21,734 nt of DNA from an uncultured Prevotellaceae bacterium (GTDB lineage Bacteria > Bacteroidota > Bacteroidia > Bacteroidales > Muribaculaceae), in the NCBI GenBank assembly GCA_900541935.1, contig UQLZ01000040.1, positions 1 through 21,734 of the forward strand, given 5' to 3'. The position numbers were made by a program, and so were the translations under genes. Below are positions 7,494 through 14,218 of the stretch, one piece after another (positions within the stretch are counted from its first letter, which is position 1; each line of letters starts with the position of its first letter). The notes under the pieces were generated by a model. It was not told the DNA's origin, searched no databases, and was given only the letters and a program-made list of their open reading frames with translations.

Positions 7494-10256
7494 TCAATGC
7501 GCCTCAAGCCAATTGTCGCCCTTGCCACAATCTGCCACCAGAGGAACTCGGAATTTTGCCGCTGACTCCATCTCGCTTTTTACTATTGTTTCCACTTTTT
7601 CAAGTTCTTCCGGAAGAACATCAAAGTTTAATTCGTCGTGTACCTGAAGTATCATCTTCGAGCGGATTCCTTCCTCTTTGAACTTTTTATAGATATTAAT
7701 CATCGCTATCTTTATTACGTCAGCGGCAGTTCCTTGGATAGGGGCATTGATGGCGTTACGCTCGGCATATCCGCGAACAACGGCATTGCGGGAGTTGATA
7801 TCCGGCAACAGACGTCGGCGACCGAAAAGAGTTGTCACATAACCCGTAGATTTGGTTTTCTCTACACACTCGTCCATATATTTACGAACACCTGGGAACA
7901 TTGCAAAATAGCCTTCGATAATGCTCTTAGCCTCGGCTCTTGAAATCTTCAGACGCTCACTCAAACCAAATGCGGATATTCCATAAATCATACCGAAATT
8001 GGCGGTCTTCGCCTTTCTTCTCTGGTCTTCGGTAACGTCTTCCAATTTCTCATGGAAAATCTTTGCTGCCGTTGCACGGTGAATATCATTTCCTGCAAGA
8101 AACGCCTCAACCATACTCTCATCTTCGCTCATATTCGCAACCAGACGCAACTCAATCTGTGAATAATCGGCAGAGAAGAACACATTTCCGTCTGCAGGAA
8201 TGAAAGCCTTTCTTATCTCCCTACCCTCTTCATTGCGGATTGGGATATTCTGCAAGTTCGGATTGGTTGACGAAAGACGCCCGGTTGCCGTAACAGTTTG
8301 ATTATATGTTGTATGGATTCGCCCAGTTTTCGGATTAATCAAATCCGGAAGGGCATTGACGTAAGTTGAAAGAAGTTTCTTTATCTTCCTGTATTCAAGA
8401 ATCTTACCAACAATAGGATGCCTGTCTCTCAATTTTTCAAGGACCTCCTCTGTTGTTGAATACTGACCACGAGCTGTCTTCTTCGCCTTGGCATCAATTT
8501 TAAGATGCTCAAACAGCACTTCCCCAACCTGCGCAGGTGATGACACATTAAAGTCCTTACCAGCAAGTTCAAGACACTCGCGCTCTATATTGTCAAGACG
8601 CTCCGTAAGCGATACCGAATAAGCCTTCAACGCCGCTTCGTCAATACGAACGCCACTCATTTCCATATCGGCAAGCACTTGTATAAGCGGAAATTCTATA
8701 TCATTAAGCAGGTGGCACATTCCCTCTTTCTCCAAAAGGGCATTTAATTTGTCTGACAATTGCAAGTTTGCCGACGCATAAGAGCAAACTGTCTCGAAAT
8801 AATCGGCTGCTGCAAGAGAAACTGCATAATCAAATTTCTTGACATTTGTGCCTTGTGGCAATTCTATCTGTGGCAACTCCTTTTCAAGATAAATTTCTGA
8901 AAGCCTGTCAAGGGCGTGGCTCATCTCTGGCTGGAGCAGGTAATGCGCAATCGATGTGTCATAAAATGGTGCTGCAAATTCAATGCCGAGTCTGCTAAGA
9001 ACAATAATGCTATGCTTCAAATCAGCACCAACCTTCTCTACCGAAGAACCAAGAAAATTAGCAAAGGCAGACTTCCTGTCGTCATTATACTCAACATAAA
9101 AACCATCTTTAGCCGACGTTGCCACCGCCATACCTTTCAATTCCGAAAGCATCGACTCTGCGTTGGTAGTAACGAAATACACTCCAGCACGCTCTTTCTT
9201 GGCAGCATCTTCAAGAAGTTTCTTATAATTTCCGTCATCGGCAAAAACAAACTTTCCTGAGACGACGCCTGTCAACTGGACTTCTTCAACGGCAGGCTCA
9301 AGCAAGTCATCAAAAAGCGACGGCTGGTAAGTCTCTGCCTTTTTAACAGGCTTGACAACTTTAGGAGCAACCGTCTCCGCCTTATCTCCGAGAATGCGGT
9401 GTGCAAGTGTTCGAAACTCAAGTTCATTGAAGATTGCCCTCAATGACTCTGCATCCATTTCCTTGCGTCGCAAATCTTCCTCATTAATTTCAATCGGGGC
9501 ATCGGTATGTATTTCTGTCAACGTCCTTGAAAAACGGATGCTTTCAACGTTGCTTTCAATTTTCTTCTTCAAAGCACCTTTCAACTTGTCGGTGTTGGCA
9601 ATTATATTTTCAACGGAACCGAATTCAAGTATCAACTTTGATGCAGTCACCTCTCCAACACCAGGACAGCCTGGAATGTTATCAACCTTATCGCCCATCA
9701 ACGCAAGCAAATCAATTATCTGCTTAGGCTCGTTAACTCCGAAAATTGTGCAGACTTCCGCAATACCGCGGATTTCTGGCGGATTACCCTTGATTCCTGG
9801 GCGAAAAATCTTCACCGTCTCGCTTACCAACTGACCCAAATCCTTATCGGGCGACATAATATATGTATCATACCCTAGACCTACGCTCTTGCGTGCAAGC
9901 GTTCCAATAACGTCATCTGCCTCATACCCCGGAACTTCCACAATAGGGATACGGTAAGCACGAATTATATCCTTTATATATGGTATGGCTATCTTTATAT
10001 CCTCCGGCGTTGCCTCGCGACCTGCCTTATACTCCTCATACATCTCGTGACGGAAAGTCTTTCCTGCTGGGTCAAAGCATACCGCGATATGAGTAGGATT
10101 CTCTTTTTTTAAAACCTCCTCCAGAGTATTAACAAAACCGAATATCGCCGAAGTATTCATCCCCTTCGACGTTATCCTTGGCTGATATTTTAAAGCATGG
10201 TATGCACGGAAGATTAAAGCATACGCATCAAGAAGAAATAACTTTTTATTTTCCAT
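7494..10256 (-). CDS. polA: DNA polymerase I, predicted to lack 3'-5' proofreading
   Basis: 920 aa, the normal three-domain length. Residues 1-290 form the 5' nuclease, with its metal ligands visible: D10, D62, E112/D114/D115, D137/D139 and D189/D192. The polymerase domain is complete: motif A ADYSQIEL with Asp697, motif B RRKAKTANFGMIYG with the O-helix Phe, and motif C His873-Asp874-Glu875. The domain between them still has the exonuclease fold pattern, but the four expected catalytic carboxylates are gone. Exo I reads Phe-Val362-Thr-Thr364 instead of FDTE; Exo II has His-Ser416 instead of Tyr-Asp; Exo III has Tyr493-xxx-Asn497 instead of YxxxD. Okazaki-fragment and repair synthesis should work without proofreading. 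The start overlaps the end of the fic gene by 11 nt, so it is probably co-transcribed with it. Confidence 0.96.
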   Translation of the reverse strand: MENKKLFLLDAYALIFRAYHALKYQPRITSKGMNTSAIFGFVNTLEEVLKKENPTHIAVCFDPAGKTFRHEMYEEYKAGREATPEDIKIAIPYIKDIIRAYRIPIVEVPGYEADDVIGTLARKSVGLGYDTYIMSPDKDLGQLVSETVKIFRPGIKGNPPEIRGIAEVCTIFGVNEPKQIIDLLALMGDKVDNIPGCPGVGEVTASKLILEFGSVENIIANTDKLKGALKKKIESNVESIRFSRTLTEIHTDAPIEINEEDLRRKEMDAESLRAIFNELEFRTLAHRILGDKAETVAPKVVKPVKKAETYQPSLFDDLLEPAVEEVQLTGVVSGKFVFADDGNYKKLLEDAAKKERAGVYFVTTNAESMLSELKGMAVATSAKDGFYVEYNDDRKSAFANFLGSSVEKVGADLKHSIIVLSRLGIEFAAPFYDTSIAHYLLQPEMSHALDRLSEIYLEKELPQIELPQGTNVKKFDYAVSLAAADYFETVCSYASANLQLSDKLNALLEKEGMCHLLNDIEFPLIQVLADMEMSGVRIDEAALKAYSVSLTERLDNIERECLELAGKDFNVSSPAQVGEVLFEHLKIDAKAKKTARGQYSTTEEVLEKLRDRHPIVGKILEYRKIKKLLSTYVNALPDLINPKTGRIHTTYNQTVTATGRLSSTNPNLQNIPIRNEEGREIRKAFIPADGNVFFSADYSQIELRLVANMSEDESMVEAFLAGNDIHRATAAKIFHEKLEDVTEDQRRKAKTANFGMIYGISAFGLSERLKISRAEAKSIIEGYFAMFPGVRKYMDECVEKTKSTGYVTTLFGRRRLLPDINSRNAVVRGYAERNAINAPIQGTAADVIKIAMINIYKKFKEEGIRSKMILQVHDELNFDVLPEELEKVETIVKSEMESAAKFRVPLVADCGKGDNWLEAH

Positions 10257-11373
10257 ATATACTATTCAATAGTTTATTATAAACAGCAACGCCTTTAACA
10301 GTCAGCAGATACCTCTGACGCGGATGGCGCGGCTTGTCGGGGTACAACATCGTCACTAATCCCTCTCTCATTGCAGGATTAAGCGAATACTCAACAAAAT
10401 TCTCTCGATTTTTCAATCCAACAGCAGTCATCATTTCTTTTACAGACATTATATTATTCGCTATTATTTTAACCAAACGAATAACATTCTCTTTGTCATC
10501 ACACATCAGACTGGCTAAACTTGTCGGGGTACTTGTCGGGGTCAGCACTTCGATACCCTCAGGCGCATTAACCAACATAGGGCGATTTTTCAACTCATTA
10601 TCTTCACCCATTAATAGATTGCGGAAAAACCGCTCCAAATATACAGATTCCCTAGCAATCCCCTTTTGTATGTTTTGATAATTTGCCCTGACCAAAGCAT
10701 TTCGGAAATACCACGAATGCTTTGCAAACAAATCATTCTCCACATTGAACCCCATCGTACGTAAATACTGTATCGTAAACACAGCTGTTGTTCTTGTATT
10801 TCCTTCTCCAAACGGATGAATTTGCCACAAACCTGATACAAATTGGGCAATGTGTCCAACTATTTGACTAATGTCCAACCCAATATAGTTAAAAGTCTTT
10901 TCCTGCTCAAGATCATACTCAATGGCACGGCGAATATCTGGGGCAGAGACATACAAAACTGTGTCGCCTCGGAGCACCCATTCTTTTTTAGTGATATTAT
11001 AATCCCTTATCTGTCCGGCAAACTTAAACACTCCATCAAATACGCGCCGATGAATGGCAACTAACCCCGCAAAAGTAAAAGCAAAGGTACGCTCGTTCAA
11101 CAACGCCGCTATATTGGCTGAAACCTTATCAGCCTCCTCTGTTTCGGCGGCCTTTACTGCACGAATATCCTTGGATTCATAATAACTCTTGATAAGTTGC
11201 TGTACCTCATCAATAGTTATATCTCCCTCTATATGCCTGCAAGCGGTTTCAACAAGATAATCGGACGGCTTTAAACCGTCTACAGCTTGAAGGCCTATTG
11301 CTGTTTGCCACGCATAACTTTTTTCCCGCTTTTGAGGTTCTCCCTGCTGGATATATTCATCAAAGTTTACCAT
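10246..11373 (-). CDS. Fic-domain protein with C-terminal winged helix
   Basis: Fic enzymes usually transfer AMP to a target protein. The active-site motif is HPFGEGNTR starting at His186; the usual pattern HPFxxGNGRxxR is changed at Thr193 (Gly) and Ala197 (second Arg). The catalytic His, the acidic residue (Glu190), Asn192 and Arg194 are kept. The Fic core spans about residues 85-255. A Thr/Pro/Ser linker (278-285) leads to a helix-turn-helix-like domain (about 293-365) ending in the YPDKPRHPRQRYLLT type of wing. I found no inhibitory (S/T)xxxE(G/N) motif in the protein itself. It follows the 218-aa gene by 15 nt and overlaps polA, making a three-gene unit. It may be a toxin or a regulatory AMPylator; target unknown. 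Confidence 0.92.
   Translation of the reverse strand: MVNFDEYIQQGEPQKREKSYAWQTAIGLQAVDGLKPSDYLVETACRHIEGDITIDEVQQLIKSYYESKDIRAVKAAETEEADKVSANIAALLNERTFAFTFAGLVAIHRRVFDGVFKFAGQIRDYNITKKEWVLRGDTVLYVSAPDIRRAIEYDLEQEKTFNYIGLDISQIVGHIAQFVSGLWQIHPFGEGNTRTTAVFTIQYLRTMGFNVENDLFAKHSWYFRNALVRANYQNIQKGIARESVYLERFFRNLLMGEDNELKNRPMLVNAPEGIEVLTPTSTPTSLASLMCDDKENVIRLVKIIANNIMSVKEMMTAVGLKNRENFVEYSLNPAMREGLVTMLYPDKPRHPRQRYLLTVKGVAVYNKLLNSIYGK
10519..10542 (-). repeat. 12-nt tandem repeat in the Fic linker
   Basis: Two exact tandem copies of a 12-nt unit encode Thr-Pro-Thr-Ser twice (residues 278-285). Such in-frame repeats can gain or lose units by slippage, which would change the distance between the Fic and winged-helix domains without breaking the frame. 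Confidence 0.85.
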
Positions 11374-11388
11374 CCACTACCTATTAAG

Positions 11389-12045
11389 TTACTTATTTAA
11401 AGTCACTACAATACCCAAACCAAGAACATCAGAAATTTTTTCAATGAAATCTTTTTTCATATTATTATTACTATGGGTATTCAAGAGCCACCCATTACCC
11501 AAATCTCTCTGACTTCTGCCATATTTTTCATCCCTTCTGTTGGAAACTACAGGGACTCTACAGAATTTAAGTTTATGCTCCTCTACTACTTTTCGGACCT
11601 CCGAAACACCGATTTTTTTGACAACAGCAAAAAGTGTATCAACCGCCTTCTTTTCTGCTATCACAGTTCCATCTGGAAAGGCAACCGACATTTCACTCGC
11701 ACTTTTTCTTTTCACCTGATTAGGCAAACGAACGCCTAATTCAGTATGCTTCACCTCTGGATCAAGAACTATTTCTTTCGCATCTGTTAATTCAGAGGCA
11801 AAATTACGTTTACGGCTAAGATGAACACACAATTGCTGTCCCGGGACATAGTCAACCACCAACACCAACTCGCGCTTAACTGGTTGTAAAGCAGGCTCTA
11901 TAGTCTTGCTCAATATCGGAAGAATTTCTTTTTTAATAATATCCTCTTCCAGAGCACTGGCTTTCTGCTCAAGTTCAACATCGACGGGAAGTCCTTCTCG
12001 CCGCAGTGTCTCCATTGCTTTATATAAATCGCTTAATCGTGACAT
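11389..12045 (-). CDS. Unrecognised 218-aa protein upstream of fic; possible antitoxin
   Basis: I do not recognise a named family. The N-terminal 60 residues look helical and charged. A beta-rich middle (ELVLVVDYVPGQQL, then EIVLDPEVKHTELG) and an FPDGTVI stretch follow. The last 80 residues (VDTLFAVVKKIG, VPVVSNRRDEKYGRSQ, GWLLNTHSNNN) look like a compact domain conserved as a unit. No signal peptide or membrane segment is seen, so it is cytoplasmic. Residues 13-18 (TLRREG) match the (S/T)xxxE(G/N) motif by which antitoxins block Fic proteins. With the gene 15 nt upstream of fic this suggests a partner, but a six-residue pattern can arise by chance. No -7 box was found in the 119 nt before its start. 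Confidence 0.85.
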   Translation of the reverse strand: MSRLSDLYKAMETLRREGLPVDVELEQKASALEEDIIKKEILPILSKTIEPALQPVKRELVLVVDYVPGQQLCVHLSRKRNFASELTDAKEIVLDPEVKHTELGVRLPNQVKRKSASEMSVAFPDGTVIAEKKAVDTLFAVVKKIGVSEVRKVVEEHKLKFCRVPVVSNRRDEKYGRSQRDLGNGWLLNTHSNNNMKKDFIEKISDVLGLGIVVTLNK

Positions 12046-12138
12046 ATACCCTCGTTTAAATATTCTATAAAAGTAGTAAAAAAACCGCTTAAAATGAATT
12101 ATTCCACCGTTAAATTAGAATAATAGGTCAATAATTTA

Positions 12139-12146
12139 TAAATTTG
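12139..12146 (+). promoter_or_regulatory. -7 box of the polyprenyl synthase-rnhB unit
   Basis: TAAATTTG is an exact TAnnTTTG match; no good TTTG lies 19-20 nt upstream. The expected start near 12153 gives a leader of only about 12 nt before the ATG at 12165, and it rules out an in-frame TTG at 12144 as the translation start. Confidence 0.6.
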
Positions 12147-12164
12147 TGTCCTAAAAATCGTTGT

Positions 12165-13136
12165 ATGTCGAAATTTGACGAAATAAGGCAATCTATATAT
12201 CCGGAACTAACGGAACTAAATACAGTAATGAAGCAATCGTTAAACAGCAACTGTGAACTGCTGAATAGCGTTGTTGACTCATACCTGCAATCAAAAGGCA
12301 AGCAAATCCGCCCTATTATAGTTATTTTAAGTGCAAAATTCTTTGGTACTGTAACTCCGGAAGTTATCTTTGGTGCCGCTGCAATCGAACTGCTACACAA
12401 CGCCTCGCTAATCCACGATGACGTTATCGACGAAACAAAAATGCGACGCGGAAAGGCTACTATCAACAGTATATGGGACAACCATATTGCAGTCCTCGCC
12501 GGCGATTTTTTCGTAAGCAACTCTCTTCAGTGTGCTATAAAAACAGGCGATTTTAAAGTTATACAGTCTATATCAGAACTCGGAAAAGAATTATCTACAG
12601 GAGAACTGGACCAAATCGACATCGCAAAGAAGCACACTATTACAAAAGAAAATTATCTAAGTATAATCTCCAGAAAGACAGCATCTTTGTTCCGCAGTTG
12701 CGTAGAAGTTGCTGGCTACACTGTTCACTCTTCTGAACGCGACATAAAGAACCTTTCGGAATACGTTCAGAAATTAGGTCTGTGCTTCCAAATTAAGGAC
12801 GATATCTTCGACTATTTCAAGGACGAAGCGGTTGGCAAGCCTACCGGCAACGACCTTCGTGAAGGAAAGGTTACCCTTCCTCTTATCTACGCAATCTCCA
12901 AAGATACTCCTAAAGCGCCTGAAATGAAAAAACTGCTTATGAAGGACTGCCTGAGCGACGAAGAAATTGAAACCCTCATTGAGTTTGCAAAAGCCGAAGG
13001 AGGTATCGAATACGCATACGCGGAAATGGAGCGAATCGAAAAGGAAGCAAAGGACATTCTTAAAGAATACCCTGACAGCGAAGCAAAAGAAGCCTTCCTA
13101 TCTCTTTTTCAATTTATTATCAAACGCCACAAGTAA
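12165..13136 (+). CDS. ispB: Long-chain all-trans polyprenyl diphosphate synthase (IspB-like)
   Basis: This enzyme adds isopentenyl diphosphate units to an allylic primer, here probably to make the side chain of menaquinone. Both Asp-rich Mg-binding motifs are present: DDVID at residues 85-89 and DDIFD at 212-216. The residues before the first motif (NASLIH) are small, as in enzymes that make long chains, and MRRGKAT follows as expected. At 323 aa its length is normal. The ATG at 12165 fits the family. Its stop overlaps the rnhB start (TAATG), so translation of the two is probably coupled. The exact chain length cannot be read from sequence; octaprenyl or longer is likely. Confidence 0.93.
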   Translation: MSKFDEIRQSIYPELTELNTVMKQSLNSNCELLNSVVDSYLQSKGKQIRPIIVILSAKFFGTVTPEVIFGAAAIELLHNASLIHDDVIDETKMRRGKATINSIWDNHIAVLAGDFFVSNSLQCAIKTGDFKVIQSISELGKELSTGELDQIDIAKKHTITKENYLSIISRKTASLFRSCVEVAGYTVHSSERDIKNLSEYVQKLGLCFQIKDDIFDYFKDEAVGKPTGNDLREGKVTLPLIYAISKDTPKAPEMKKLLMKDCLSDEEIETLIEFAKAEGGIEYAYAEMERIEKEAKDILKEYPDSEAKEAFLSLFQFIIKRHK

Positions 13137-13744
13137 TGCTACTGTCGTGTCTTGAAGAAAACCGGACTGAAGCGGGGTGCGATGAGGCTGGCCGCGGTTG
13201 CCTTGCAGGACCCGTCTTTGCCGCAGCGGTGATACTGCCTGACGGATACACCAACGAACTTCTAAACGACTCCAAGCAACTTAGCGAAAAGAAACGCGAC
13301 GCATTGAGGCCCATAATTGAGCGAGATGCTCTTGCATGGGCTGTTGGCATAGTTACAGCTGAAGAAATTGACAAAATAAACATACTGAATGCGTCTTTTC
13401 TCGCTATGCACCGTGCCATTGACGGACTTAAAATAAAGCCCGAACACTTGCTGATTGACGGCAACAGATTCAAGCCATACAAAGACATTCCTCACACATG
13501 CATAGTTAAAGGCGACGGCAAGATGATGAGCATAGCAGCTGCTTCAATCCTCGCCAAAACGCACCGCGACGAGTTTATGAAAAAAATCCACGCGGAATTT
13601 CCCCAATATGCCTGGAATGTGAATAAGGGATACCCAACAAAGACACACCGTGCAGCAATCGCTGAACACGGAGTATCGCCATACCATAGAGTATCTTTCA
13701 AACTCCTCGATACAGAACCATCACTCTTCGATGACATAGTATAA
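13136..13744 (+). CDS. rnhB: Ribonuclease HII
   Basis: Cuts RNA in RNA-DNA hybrids and starts removal of single ribonucleotides from DNA. The metal-binding DEDD set is complete: Asp16 and Glu17 in CDEAGRG, Asp108 in LIDGNRF and Asp145 in KTHRDEF. SIAAASILAKTHRD and VNKGYPTKTH are typical of the family. At 202 aa the length is normal. The ATG overlaps the upstream stop by one base (TAATG). Pairing with a prenyl synthase looks like simple operon sharing rather than a functional link. Confidence 0.96.
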   Translation: MLLSCLEENRTEAGCDEAGRGCLAGPVFAAAVILPDGYTNELLNDSKQLSEKKRDALRPIIERDALAWAVGIVTAEEIDKINILNASFLAMHRAIDGLKIKPEHLLIDGNRFKPYKDIPHTCIVKGDGKMMSIAAASILAKTHRDEFMKKIHAEFPQYAWNVNKGYPTKTHRAAIAEHGVSPYHRVSFKLLDTEPSLFDDIV

Positions 13745-13878
13745 ATTTATCGGCTTACACCTTGCTGCAGACAGCAAGAAAAGCATAAAGCACACACTCT
13801 TAAAGACACACAAATATCTATCAAACAATATTTTACCATAACTACTATTAACACTATCCCTACTATAGAGAATAAAGT

Positions 13879-13911
13879 AAAGGGGGCTCTACCGCTGTAG
13901 AAGCCCCCTTT
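13879..13911. terminator. Strong hairpin, probable terminator after rnhB
   Basis: AAAGGGGGCT plus CTAC pairs with GTAG plus AGCCCCCTTT (one bulged A) around a CGCT loop, a 14-bp GC-rich stem. On the plus strand the tail is TTTAT followed by A, not a full T-run. On the minus strand the tail is TTTACTTTATT. It probably ends rnhB transcription and may work both ways. Confidence 0.65.
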
Positions 13912-13920
13912 ATAAAAAAA

Positions 13921-13992
13921 ATTGATTGTCTCACGACAACCAATCTTGTTAACCTTAAATCTAATACCATGAAAAACACATTACAAAAGTAA
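13921..13992 (+). ncRNA. Structured leader-like element with 7-codon mini-ORF
   Basis: ATTGATTGTC and GACAACCAAT pair around a TCAC loop at 13921-13944 (one A-C mismatch). After 24 nt an ATG at 13969 opens a mini-ORF, MKNTLQK, ending at TAA 13990-13992. The layout (hairpin, short spacer, tiny peptide) resembles a leader, but no gene follows on this strand for 2.5 kb. It may be an orphan regulatory leader, a dispersed repeat or a small RNA. The class is a guess. Confidence 0.35.
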
Positions 13993-14126
13993 TTTTTCTC
14001 AATATACTATGCAAGTGTTTATATATAAATTTTTCCGTAATTAATATTATTTAACTCCTCTGCTCTGTCATATTGCCCAAAGGAGAATTATAGGTTACCT
14101 CCGAAACCAAGTCCACAATGCCTTGT

Positions 14127-14168
14127 AAAAAAATTACAGGGGATGACGCCTCACGGCATATCCCCTGT
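14127..14168 (-). terminator. Rho-independent terminator of the PpiD-like gene
   Basis: Read on the minus strand, ACAGGGGAT pairs with ATCCCCTGT, with an inner ATGCC/GGCGT stem around a GTGA loop, followed within two bases by seven T. This is a classical intrinsic terminator about 50 nt after the stop codon. Confidence 0.9.
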
Positions 14169-14218
14169 TTAGCATATTATGAAAACTTTTATAAAGGAAT
14201 TGATTGTATGAATCCTAA

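Larger units (their letters stand above)
13745..14218. other. 474-bp gene-free region between rnhB and ppiD
   Basis: Convergent genes flank this stretch and no credible long ORF lies in it. It holds a small CTTGCTG/CAGCAAG hairpin at 13761-13778, a strong GC-rich hairpin at 13879-13911, a hairpin plus a 7-codon mini-ORF at 13921-13992, an AT-rich segment from about 13993 to 14060 without visible features, and the ppiD terminator at 14127-14168. The 13800-13860 part shows nothing I can name. Confidence 0.7.

Noticed and set aside
9352..9834. 160-codon plus-strand frame opposite polA
   Set aside because: Low-complexity Ser/Leu-rich translation typical of antisense to a conserved gene; no family match and no promoter.
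10246..11373. Self-inhibitory (S/T)xxxE(G/N) motif inside the Fic protein
   Set aside because: Every Glu-Gly and Glu-Asn pair was checked; none has Ser or Thr four residues before the Glu.
12046..12164. A divergent promoter for the 218-aa gene-fic-polA unit
   Set aside because: No TAnnTTTG box on the minus strand was found in this gap; the best near match lacks the final G, so I do not call it.
13761..13778. CTTGCTG/CAGCAAG hairpin as the rnhB terminator
   Set aside because: The stem is short and followed by A-rich, not T-rich, sequence; the hairpin at 13879-13911 is a better candidate.
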